The position numbers and the translations under genes are program-made. The notes under the pieces are model-generated. The model saw only the letters and a program-made list of their open reading frames with translations. It was not told the DNA's origin and searched no databases. Of a stretch of 64,000 nt of DNA, positions 1 through 8,000 are shown piece by piece. The DNA comes from Halalkalibacter alkalisediminis (GTDB lineage: Bacteria > Bacillota > Bacilli > Bacillales > Bacillaceae_D). The stretch's first letter is position 1. Each line of letters opens with the position of its first letter. The stretch lies in NCBI RefSeq assembly GCF_028610705.1, contig NZ_JAQQWT010000002.1, positions 1 to 64,000 on the forward strand. The letters are read 5' to 3'.

Positions 1-149
1 AGGTATTTACTTTTTTGGCTCTAAACAGGAAGAACTTTAAAACTGAAAATTCAGTTAGTTTTTATGCAACACTAGTGATCTTAGTTGAATAAATTTTTAT
101 AGATTATTATGAAAATAACAATATTTCAAAATTAGGGGAGTGTTATTAT

Positions 150-920
150 ATGAGTTCTGTGAATGTTTGGAATGCAGATTTGTACGATGATAAATTAAGC
201 TTTGTATCTAGTTATGGCAAAGGAGTAGTTGAGCTACTTCAACCACAAAAGGGAGAAAAAATACTTGATTTGGGTTGTGGAACGGGAGATCTTACCTACG
301 AAATTTTCAAGTCAGGTGCGATTGTGACAGGCAGTGATTTCTCAGGAGAAATGATTGAGAAGGCACGTAAAAAGTATCCTCAAATCCCATTCATTGTTGC
401 AAATGGAGAAACATTTAGAACAAATGAAAAGTATGATGCTGTTTTTTCGAATGCAGCCCTTCATTGGATGAAACAAGCTACCAAAGTGGTCGAATCGGTT
501 GAGCTAGCATTACATCCAGGGGGTCGCTTTGTAGCTGAATTTGGTGGCCAAGGAAATGTTCAAACTGTTATTCGGGGAATAACAGAGGTACTCTCTCAAG
601 AATATGGAATGAATGTAGCAGAAAGAAACCCTTGGTATTTTCCAAGTATAGGGGAATATAGTACTATACTTGAACAGTACGGATTTAGAGTATCATATGC
701 TCATCATTTTGATAGACCTACCCCATTAACTGATGGAGAAATGGGGTTGAATCATTGGTTAGATAGTTTTGCGGATGACTTTTTCCCAGAGTTCTCTAAG
801 GAAGAAAAAATAGTTATTTACGAAAAAATAAAAAATAAGATACAATCAACTTTATATAAAGATGGTATATGGGAAGCTGATTATAAACGAATTAGAATTG
901 TTGCGATTAAGAAAAGATAG
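150..920 (+). CDS. class I SAM-dependent methyltransferase
   Basis: A 256-residue methyltransferase of the trans-aconitate/UbiE-like type. The SAM-binding motif LDLGCGTGDL lies at residues 39-48, the ribose-binding acidic residue is in GSDFSGEM near residue 63, and NAALHWM near residue 101 is the motif usual in Methyltransf_25/11 proteins. The ATG is preceded by GGGGAG at good spacing. The protein is soluble with no signal peptide. The substrate cannot be deduced from sequence. It is monocistronic, with its own terminator just downstream. Confidence 0.9.
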   Translation: MSSVNVWNADLYDDKLSFVSSYGKGVVELLQPQKGEKILDLGCGTGDLTYEIFKSGAIVTGSDFSGEMIEKARKKYPQIPFIVANGETFRTNEKYDAVFSNAALHWMKQATKVVESVELALHPGGRFVAEFGGQGNVQTVIRGITEVLSQEYGMNVAERNPWYFPSIGEYSTILEQYGFRVSYAHHFDRPTPLTDGEMGLNHWLDSFADDFFPEFSKEEKIVIYEKIKNKIQSTLYKDGIWEADYKRIRIVAIKKR

Positions 921-944
921 TTACTGTTACAGTATGGTATATTT

Positions 945-985
945 AACAGCCTTGGAATTATAAGATCTAAGGCTGTTTTAATTTT
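945..985 (+). terminator. intrinsic terminator of the methyltransferase gene
   Basis: AACAGCCTT (945-953) pairs with AAGGCTGTT (969-977) and is followed by TTAATTTT. It lies 25 bases after the methyltransferase stop codon. Confidence 0.75.
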
Positions 986-1197
986 CACTAACGAATTTTA
1001 TGTTAACTAAGCAAGAGTTAGATAAGTACGAGCCAGCTTTAACAGCCTTTGATCTTCAACAAAACCAGCTAATAGTTTGTCAACATTTTTCACTAAAAAA
1101 CATAAATTACCCATGTTATACTAAAAATGCGCATGCCAAATAACCTTCCGTTAGACTGTTCATGGAAGATTTTTCTGCATTTGGTTAGATATAGTTT

Positions 1198-2433
1198 CTA
1201 AGCAACATCTTGGAAAGTGGTTTTATTTTTTAATATCGCATAGATCCAATGTAAGAGCTTATTAACACAAGCAATAACGGCGACTTTATACAATTTACCT
1301 TCACTGCGTTTCTTATCGTAAAATTCTCTTAATCTCTTATTTCTAGGGATTATCTCATCACTTGTTTTCTTTTTACGAGCCTCACGTATTCCAGCACGAA
1401 CAGCCATATACAAGACATGCCGTAGTCTACTAGAACCACGTTTTGTAATTCGCACGAGGGTGGCTTTAAATTTACCAGATTCAAATACCTCTGGATCAAC
1501 CCCAGCGAATGCGACAAGCTTTTTAGGGTGATTAAACCGGTCTATCTCACCAATCTCGGAAATAATCGTTGCCGCGATTTTTTCACCAATGCCAGGGATA
1601 GATTGGATAATCTTATATTCTTCAATTTCTTTAGCGAGAGTATCTATCTCTGCCTCTAACGTTGATAGATGCTCTTTGTATTGAAGAAGCATATGAATAT
1701 ACATTTTCATACTCAACAAATGACTTTGGTACAAGGTCTTTTGAAATGGGTTGCGAGCTGCCGCAATCTTAAGTTTTTGTACCTTTTCTTTTACCCATTT
1801 TTTTGATCCATGCTTATATAACTCTTTTATCCCATTAGCCAAATCATCCTCACTAGCAGCTAAGATATCATCTGATGTAGGATATTTTTGCAAAGTAAGC
1901 AAAGATACTACAGAGTATAACTCACCAAAAACTCCTTTATATTCAGGAAATACTTGATCTAACACTGCTTGAAATTGTAACTTGGTTTGTACATATATCT
2001 CGGTTATACTCATATGTTGCCTTGTGAGATTACGGAGGTTTAAAAGTCGTATTCCACGTTTTTTATAGGGTTCTAACTCCTCTTTATAGTAAAGCTCACA
2101 GAGGCGATAAGCATCAATGGCATCTGTTTTCACTTTTCGTAAACTTGAACTTTTGGCCCTATGAGAAATCAATGGATTGACGATTATTAATAAATAATTC
2201 CGTTCCTCCAAATACTGAACAACTGGAGTATGATAATGCCCTGTAGATTCCAATACAACCGGAGGTTGCTGACCGGTCCTATTCTTTATTTCCTTAAGAA
2301 ACTCAAGTAATAATCCTAAACCTTCAAGATCATGCCGAATACTAAAGCTTTTACGATAAGGTTTTCCTTTATCTAAAAATGCTTGAACTTCACTTTCTCC
2401 TTTTGAAACATCCAGACCTACGACTGGATTCAT
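1198..2433 (-). CDS. IS110-family DEDD transposase/recombinase
   Basis: A 411-residue recombinase of IS110 type. The N-terminal RuvC-like DEDD domain shows GLDVSK (D8), LESTGH (E62) and KTDAIDA (D104, D107). The C-terminal Transposase_20 domain contains IQSIPGIGEKIAATI and ITKRGSSRLRHVLYMA, the latter with the conserved serine region. A coiled, charged linker lies between them. I chose the ATG at 2433 because GAGGTGG lies 8 bases upstream; an in-frame GTG four codons earlier overlaps that site. Length is normal for the family and no frameshift is seen, so the element may be active. Confidence 0.93.
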   Translation of the reverse strand: MNPVVGLDVSKGESEVQAFLDKGKPYRKSFSIRHDLEGLGLLLEFLKEIKNRTGQQPPVVLESTGHYHTPVVQYLEERNYLLIIVNPLISHRAKSSSLRKVKTDAIDAYRLCELYYKEELEPYKKRGIRLLNLRNLTRQHMSITEIYVQTKLQFQAVLDQVFPEYKGVFGELYSVVSLLTLQKYPTSDDILAASEDDLANGIKELYKHGSKKWVKEKVQKLKIAAARNPFQKTLYQSHLLSMKMYIHMLLQYKEHLSTLEAEIDTLAKEIEEYKIIQSIPGIGEKIAATIISEIGEIDRFNHPKKLVAFAGVDPEVFESGKFKATLVRITKRGSSRLRHVLYMAVRAGIREARKKKTSDEIIPRNKRLREFYDKKRSEGKLYKVAVIACVNKLLHWIYAILKNKTTFQDVA

Positions 2434-2446
2434 TCTAAATTCCACC

Positions 2447-2690
2447 TCAAAATAATAGATTACCGGTTTCCCCTAGTTCTCTTGTAGTATCATAGCTTCG
2501 CTTGTTATGCGAGATCATAGTCCCAACCAGCCTCAAACATGTTTCTACAAGTAGGGGGCGAACTGTTTTGCGGACGGGGTCTAAGCCCCACGGGCGCGAA
2601 CGTTCTACCCCGGATACCGTAATCATATATCGATATAAAAAAAGGTCAACCAGAAATAACTGGCTGACCTTATAATACGATCGGGCGCGA
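2447..2690 (-). ncRNA. candidate IS110 bridge RNA region (left end)
   Basis: Reading the minus strand, the 250 bases before the transposase are GC-rich compared with the flanks and hold successive hairpins: GGTCAGCCAG/CTGGTTGACC (2644-2669), GGGGCTTAGACCCC, and a paired region around CTCGCATAACAAGCGAAG. IS110 elements are known to encode a structured bridge RNA in this position, with loops matching target and donor DNA. An open frame crosses this region but shows no protein-like sequence. Loop assignments and RNA ends are inference. Confidence 0.5.
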
Positions 2691-2708
2691 TTGTTGAACA
2701 AGAAGTAA

Positions 2709-2752
2709 AAGGGTGATACATATTAGTCATGTATAATATGTATCACCCTTTG
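2709..2752. repeat. perfect 18-bp inverted repeat beside the IS110 left end
   Basis: AAAGGGTGATACATATTA (2709-2726) and its exact complement (2735-2752) flank an 8-base loop, followed by GTTTTTTATG. It could be a terminator reading rightward or the palindromic target next to which the element inserted. Confidence 0.8.
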
Positions 2753-3379
2753 TTTTTTATGACTTTTTACGAAATAGGTCTTGATAAATTCTAAAGCAAC
2801 ACTAATAACCTTAGAGAGAGAAGTTTTTATAGTCGATCCTCTTGTTTCACCCTAAAAAAACCTATGCATCTCAGATTAAGTATTTTCGTTACAAGAAATA
2901 AGATATCAATTAGCCGCCCAAATCGTATAGTGATTTGGGTTTTACTATCCTTGTTAGATCAATGATTATTTATTTTTAACATGAGATCGCATTGCAATGT
3001 CATAATTACAAGTTAAAAGGAAGCCTATTTGATTTGTTAATACTATTAACTTCAAAAGGAATTGTAATATTATGTTCAGATACAAGATATTAGTTCCAAA
3101 TCGAATGCCAAGGTATATATCATATAGAGTAAGTTACGATAAATAAGTGATAGAAACTGAACTTAAAATAGAATTTTTTAGCTGCTTATTAAACTAAGGG
3201 GGCCATTCAGAAGGGTATGATTTCTTTTATTGAAGTAACGACGCAAAAAAGTTTAAAACAAAGATCTTTTTTAAAAGGTTTTCCCCAAGACAATTAAAAT
3301 GCAACATTTTTCAATCTGTCATTAAAGCAATTTTTTAATTGCCATTCAAAAAACAAAACCTTTACAAAAGCAGAAGGAC
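2753..3379. other. intergenic, no gene seen
   Basis: About 630 bases without a convincing coding frame. The only structure is a hairpin, CCCAAATC (2917-2924) with GATTTGGG (2932-2939) followed by TTTTA, which looks like an orphan terminator. The stretch probably holds eroded sequence next to the insertion element. Confidence 0.5.
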
Positions 3380-3796
3380 TTAATTAATTTTCCTTAAGCC
3401 CTTCCCTTCAAGAATCTCTTGGATACCTTCTTCACAAACCCCATAAGAACGCCAGGAACAAGTCTCACAGACGATTTGAATATCGGAGGTGGTGACATGT
3501 TTTCGGATGCGGGATTCAATGTCCTCTCAATACAGAATTTGTCCGATCTTAAGCTCCAATATCTCTAAAATAGCAGCATCTTTTTCATAGATATTGTCGT
3601 TTTGGCAGTGGTAAATACCCGAGTTTGGGTATTTTTCACACAACTGATCAGGGCCTTTTACAATTTGAATCCACGTTTGGGGGTTGTCTCTCAAGTTTTG
3701 GTGCAAACGCGTCATATTTTCCACGTATTCTTGGGAATAGCCCATTCCCCGATAGCCCAGAAGGCAAAAAAGATGATGACCTCGTAGATTATACAT
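3380..3796 (-). pseudogene. DUF1284 protein interrupted by one in-frame TGA
   Basis: The first part starts at the ATG at 3796 (GGGGG upstream) with MYNLRGHHLFCLLGYRG, the DUF1284 signature of an RGHHLFCLL start and cysteines later. A TGA at 3527-3529 stops it after ...KIGQILY. The same frame then continues for 48 more codons (EDIESRIRKH..., with VCETCSWRSYGVCEEG) to a TAA at 3380-3382. The continuation carries the C-terminal cysteines expected for this family, so the gene is intact except for one codon, most simply a former Trp TGG. DUF1284 function is unknown; the cysteines suggest a metal or Fe-S site. Confidence 0.8.
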
Positions 3797-3965
3797 AATT
3801 CGCCCCCAGTACGAAAGTTTCAATTGGACATATATGTCAACTAAATATAATGATTAGTTAACATGTATAAATTCATCATAACACATCACACCAATAGGTT
3901 TCTTTATTGGATAATGAATGATTCTCCCTCCTTTCTATCTTTACGGACGATAAGCCATCCAAGTT

Positions 3966-4148
3966 CTACACTGTTAATGTGTTTTCATTCTCTATATACG
4001 ACTCTATTGAAAAAGCATATTCAGATATGTCATCCATAGCTTCAATGGATTGAGTTATAACTTCTTCAGCCGTTAGTTTAGTTTCTACACAGCCACTAAG
4101 AAAAACAATGAATCCTATACATGTAAATAGATATCTTAGTAAAGTCAC
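3966..4148 (-). pseudogene. truncated lipoprotein, N-terminal fragment
   Basis: Sixty residues starting at a GTG with AGGAGG five bases upstream. The N-terminus has a hydrophobic signal and lipobox LSGC (Cys20), followed by a short acidic helix-rich stretch (TAEEVITQSIEAMDDI) like the start of the LolA-like/DUF6612 lipoproteins common in Bacillaceae, which are usually over 200 residues. The frame stops at TAG and I see no continuation, so it is probably a remnant. A genuine 60-residue lipoprotein is possible but less likely. Confidence 0.55.
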
Positions 4149-4363
4149 TGAAACCTCCTGGAAAGTTTCGATTCGTCTTAATGTTAAAAGCTATTTCATA
4201 TTGTTTCAATTAGTATTATTCAAGTAGGCCATATCATTAATTCTTGCAGAGGTGAAAATAGGTGGGGCCGACTGTCATATGTATTTAACTTGCAGATGAT
4301 TATGTAAAGAGATACGATTTATGCAAAACGTTAATAGATTAAATGTACGGGAAGGAAGCGAAC

Positions 4364-5062
4364 ATGAATAAAAATTTAAAGGTATTAATCATTGAAGATG
4401 ATCCTAATATAGCAGATCTTATTAAGCTATACACAGAGAAAGCTGGTTTTAAAGTCATTTTAACGAGTAACGGAGATGCTGGTTTATCTGAGTATTTTGA
4501 TAAAAAACCAGATTTTGTTCTATTAGATATCATGTTACCTGAAACAGATGGATGGGAAGTTTGTCGGGAAATTAGAAAGGATAACCGTTTGATCCCTATA
4601 ATTATGTTAACGGGAAAAGGGGAAAATTACGACAAAATTAAAGGACTCGATCTAGGGGCAGATGATTATATTGTAAAACCTTTCGATCCGAATGAGTTAA
4701 TAGCACGTATGAAAGCTGTTATTCGAAGAGCTTACCCGACTCAAGTCTCCAAAGCGAATATTAAGTTGAATTTTTTAACCATCGATATCATACAGTACAA
4801 AATTTATCGAAATGATGTTGAGGTGATGATGCCGCCAAAAGAATTAGAGTTATTGTACTTTCTCGCTTTATATCCCAATCAAGTTTTTACAAGGCAGCAG
4901 CTACTAGAGAAAATCTGGGGAATGGACTACGAAGGTGATCCTAGAACCATTGATGTACACATCAAGAGAGTCCGCGAAAAAATTGGGGAGCAACCTCCCT
5001 TTTGGACATTAAAAACGATAAGAGGAGTCGGTTACAAGTTTGAGGTGAATGGGAGTGCTTAA
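4364..5062 (+). CDS. OmpR/PhoB-family response regulator
   Basis: Receiver domain with acidic pocket EDD (11-13), phospho-acceptor D55 in LLDIMLP, the switch residue in MLTGKG and K105 in VKPFD, followed by a winged-helix DNA-binding domain ending in TIRGVGYKF. Start at the second ATG, with GGAAGG upstream; an earlier in-frame ATG at 4343 has no ribosome site. It overlaps the kinase gene by a few bases and precedes an RND efflux operon, which it probably controls. Phosphorylated by the adjacent kinase (inference). Confidence 0.93.
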   Translation: MNKNLKVLIIEDDPNIADLIKLYTEKAGFKVILTSNGDAGLSEYFDKKPDFVLLDIMLPETDGWEVCREIRKDNRLIPIIMLTGKGENYDKIKGLDLGADDYIVKPFDPNELIARMKAVIRRAYPTQVSKANIKLNFLTIDIIQYKIYRNDVEVMMPPKELELLYFLALYPNQVFTRQQLLEKIWGMDYEGDPRTIDVHIKRVREKIGEQPPFWTLKTIRGVGYKFEVNGSA

Positions 5063-6458
5063 GAGAAAAAGCATTTTTATTAAATTGTTTTTAACGACGT
5101 TATTAATTCTACTTTCGTCGCTAATCTTTTTCGGTGTCGTCTTTAATTATCTCGTTCACAATGTTTTCTTGAATTCTGCAAAAGAAAGTTTAAAACATCA
5201 ACGCGAGCAGCTAGCTTATCATATTAACCTTGCTAATGAAGAGAACTGGGATGAAAAAATCGTCCAAGCCTCTCTAGAATTAACGTTAAATCAAGAAGAT
5301 AAGGCTACATTTGTGTTTGATCATCAAGCCAATTTAACCTACCAATCGGAACAAACAGATATAGAAGATTTAATTATTGACAGAGCGCTTATTCAAAAAG
5401 CTTTGAATGGGGAAGAGGTTACAAAAAGGATACGTGCGAATAACCATTATATGTTTGTTGTGGCAGCACCTATGCAGATTGAGTCAGCTGATCAACATAA
5501 TCATGTGATTGTCTCTATTTTACATGGATTCGACAGAGAGGCGAGTCAAATTAAAATCATTAACTTGGTCGCTTTGCTTATAACAGTTGTATTTACGGGA
5601 ATGATCATTTTCTTCGTTTCAAGAAAAATCACATCACCACTTCGTGAATTGAACCATGCTGTTTTAAAATTTGCAAAAGGTGATTTTTCTAATAAAGTGA
5701 AAATCACGACAAATGATGAGATTGGCCAATTAGGAAACAGTGTTAATTACATGGCAAAAGAATTGTCGAGCATAGATCAGATGAGAAAAGATTTTGTTGC
5801 GAATGTTTCGCACGATTTACGATCTCCTCTCACTTCCATTAAAGGCTTTTTAGTTGCCCTGTTAGATGGTACAATCCCAGACCAAAGACGAAGTCATTAT
5901 TTGACCATCATGAAAAGTGAAACAGAAAGACTGATTAAACTAGTCAATGATTTATTAGATATGACCAAACTAGAATCTAATGAATTACAAATACATCGTA
6001 AATCCTATAATATATCCGAGCAAGTACGGCAAGTGATTGCAAAAATGGAACCAGAACTTTCAAAACATCTAATAGAAGTAGAGATGCCAGATGAAAAAGA
6101 TTATTATGTTTTTGCAGACACCGACAGAATTGAACAAGTATTGATTAATTTACTTCAAAATGCCATCCATTTTTCGAAACAACAGGAGATGATTTACGTG
6201 AGAATGAACCATAAAAATGAAGATGCGATCATTACCATTGAAGATCATGGAAAAGGAATTAGCGAAGATGAGTTAGAGAGGATATGGGAAAGGTTTTATA
6301 AAGTTGATAAATCACGTACAAACAACCTCGGCACGGGAATCGGGTTATCGATCGTCAAGCAAATCATTGATTTGCATGATTCTTCGATCCATGTAGAGAG
6401 TGAGGTGGGAATAGGAACGAAATTCACTTTCACACTTCCTTTATCGGGTAAAGAATGA
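5055..6458 (+). CDS. membrane sensor histidine kinase
   Basis: Two transmembrane helices (about residues 8-35 and 170-190) enclose an extracellular sensor domain of about 135 residues. HAMP, HisKA with SHDLRSPLTS (His253) and HATPase_c with NLLQNAIHFS, DHGKGISEDE and GTGIGLSIV follow. GAGGTGA lies seven bases from the GTG at 5055 but directly abuts an ATG at 5049, so GTG is the likelier start; either keeps the same protein. It is translationally coupled to the regulator gene. The sensed signal is unknown; the next operon suggests a cell-envelope or amphiphile stress. Confidence 0.93.
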   Translation: MLKRKSIFIKLFLTTLLILLSSLIFFGVVFNYLVHNVFLNSAKESLKHQREQLAYHINLANEENWDEKIVQASLELTLNQEDKATFVFDHQANLTYQSEQTDIEDLIIDRALIQKALNGEEVTKRIRANNHYMFVVAAPMQIESADQHNHVIVSILHGFDREASQIKIINLVALLITVVFTGMIIFFVSRKITSPLRELNHAVLKFAKGDFSNKVKITTNDEIGQLGNSVNYMAKELSSIDQMRKDFVANVSHDLRSPLTSIKGFLVALLDGTIPDQRRSHYLTIMKSETERLIKLVNDLLDMTKLESNELQIHRKSYNISEQVRQVIAKMEPELSKHLIEVEMPDEKDYYVFADTDRIEQVLINLLQNAIHFSKQQEMIYVRMNHKNEDAIITIEDHGKGISEDELERIWERFYKVDKSRTNNLGTGIGLSIVKQIIDLHDSSIHVESEVGIGTKFTFTLPLSGKE

Positions 6459-6465
6459 ATAAACG

Positions 6466-6507
6466 AAGTCTGGACTTTCAATATACAGGAAGTTCGGTCT
6501 TTTTTTA
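6466..6507 (+). terminator. terminator after the two-component operon
   Basis: AAGTCTGGACTT (6466-6477) pairs with AAGTTCGGTCTT (6490-6501) using two wobble pairs and one mismatch, followed by seven T residues. It separates the regulator genes from the pump genes. Confidence 0.75.
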
Positions 6508-6541
6508 ATGGAGGGGATTTACCTTACGTTATTCTTGTTTG

Positions 6542-6573
6542 TTCATATTCTGTTCATTTTAACATGTTAAAAT
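6542..6573 (+). promoter_or_regulatory. candidate response-regulator direct repeat and -10
   Basis: TTCATA (6542-6547) and TTCATT (6553-6558) repeat with an 11-base period where a -35 would lie, followed by TAAAAT (6568-6573). An 11-base direct repeat is typical of OmpR-family binding, and the spacing and hexamers resemble the direct repeat reported for Bacillus subtilis YclJ. Control by the adjacent regulator is inference. Confidence 0.5.
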
Positions 6574-6610
6574 GATGGATATTGTGATTTTAAATTTGGG
6601 GGTTAATGGA

Positions 6611-7975
6611 ATGATTCGTAATAAAAACGTATGGGCTGCTTTTCTATTAGTATGTATGTTCGTATTAATAGGGTGTAATTCGCAAACTAGTGAAACCGTA
6701 TCAGGAAATGAAGAAGAAGCAGAGGCGCCTACTCATCCTGTTGAAATAAGTGAAGTCACTCGAGGAGTATTATCAAATGAGCTGAAACTATCAGGAAATG
6801 TAATGGCAGGTAAGCATATGCCCGTACTTCCAATGCTCTCAGGTGAAGTGAAAAAGGTACTTGTGAAAAACGGTGACACGGTGAAACGTGGGGATGTTTT
6901 AATAGAAATAGATGCTACAGATGTGGATTTAAATATTGCTCAAGCTCGTGCTGGGTTAGAAGCTGCAAGAGCCAACTTAAATAGTTCTAAAAGTATAAGA
7001 GAACAAAGCATTAAGCAAGCGGAGTTACAGTTGAATCAAGCAAGAGAAGTTCATGATATGGTTGTAAATGCAGAGAGTAGTTCAGATGTTTTACTCGACG
7101 AAGTGCCAGAAGAATTACAAGCCGTTTTCGGTAGCTTGTTAGGCAGTAACATGCCAACACAACAAGATGTCAATCAAGCAAAATCAGCTGTGAAGCAAGC
7201 AGAAATGGGTCTAGAACAAGCGAAATCAACTGGGCAAATTGAAGCGGCAGAAGCTTCTGTTAAACAAGCGGAAATTTCTGTTCAAATGGCTGAGCAACAA
7301 AAGACACATGCTGTCGTGATGGCACCTATTTCAGGCCAAATTACCGGATTTAATACGGTAGTAGGAGAATTGGTTTCTCCGCAAGCCCCTCTTATGCAAT
7401 TAGTACAAATGGACGAGCCGATCGTTCAGATTAATGTAACGGAATCGATGTTACCTAATATTAAAATGGATCAAAGTGTAGTCGTTTATATTAACTCTTT
7501 TAATCAAAGATATGAAGGGAAAATAAAATATATTAGTTTATTACCTGGTGAGCAAACGCGCTCTTATCCAGTTGAAATTGAGCTAACTGATCCAGAAGAC
7601 AACCTTAGAGTAGGCATGCTTGCAGAAGTTATCATTGATACAGCTATTGCGAATGAGCAAGTACTCGTTTCAGTTGCAGCGGTATTGGAAGAGAATGATG
7701 AATCGTTTATATTTGTGACGAGTGATGGAGAAAAAGTTGAAAGACGTACGGTGGAAATATCGAGTGAAACAACAGAATGGTTTGCCATTGAAAGTGGTGT
7801 CAGTGAAGGAGAATTTATGGTTGTCAGAGGCATTCATCAACTATATGACGGAGCACTTATTAATATTCGCAACGATATAAATCCATCTTTTAATGAAGCT
7901 GAAGTAGATGAGACAATGCGTGATGAAATAGAAACAGAAGAACTTGAGGAAGAAAATGAAGATACGGATAAGTAA
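6611..7975 (+). CDS. RND efflux adaptor subunit (HlyD-like lipoprotein)
   Basis: Membrane fusion protein. A signal sequence with lipobox LIGC predicts a lipid-anchored extracytoplasmic protein. A split biotinyl-lipoyl domain (SGEVKKVLVKNGDTVKRGD and later MAPISGQITG) brackets a long Gln/Ala-rich coiled coil (roughly residues 95-220), followed by beta-barrel and membrane-proximal domains and an acidic tail of Glu/Asp. Start at the ATG at 6611 with a GGGGGT run upstream; an in-frame ATG 13 codons earlier lacks one. It works with the downstream pump gene, which follows after 25 bases. Confidence 0.92.
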   Translation: MIRNKNVWAAFLLVCMFVLIGCNSQTSETVSGNEEEAEAPTHPVEISEVTRGVLSNELKLSGNVMAGKHMPVLPMLSGEVKKVLVKNGDTVKRGDVLIEIDATDVDLNIAQARAGLEAARANLNSSKSIREQSIKQAELQLNQAREVHDMVVNAESSSDVLLDEVPEELQAVFGSLLGSNMPTQQDVNQAKSAVKQAEMGLEQAKSTGQIEAAEASVKQAEISVQMAEQQKTHAVVMAPISGQITGFNTVVGELVSPQAPLMQLVQMDEPIVQINVTESMLPNIKMDQSVVVYINSFNQRYEGKIKYISLLPGEQTRSYPVEIELTDPEDNLRVGMLAEVIIDTAIANEQVLVSVAAVLEENDESFIFVTSDGEKVERRTVEISSETTEWFAIESGVSEGEFMVVRGIHQLYDGALINIRNDINPSFNEAEVDETMRDEIETEELEEENEDTDK

Positions 7976-8000
7976 CATCTTGATATCGGGGGTACTTTAG

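Larger units (their letters stand above)
1140..2700 (-). mobile_element. IS110-family insertion sequence (approximate limits)
   Basis: One transposase gene with about 270 bases of structured non-coding DNA before its start and a short 3' flank is the IS110-group layout. The family lacks terminal inverted repeats, so the exact ends cannot be read from one copy. The limits given are estimates: the left end lies near the 18-bp palindrome at 2709-2752 and the right end in the 1.10-1.19 kb region. Confidence 0.6.

Noticed and set aside
2447-2701. 84-codon open frame before the IS110 transposase
   Set aside because: It covers the structured left end, has no protein-like composition and fits the known position of the bridge RNA.
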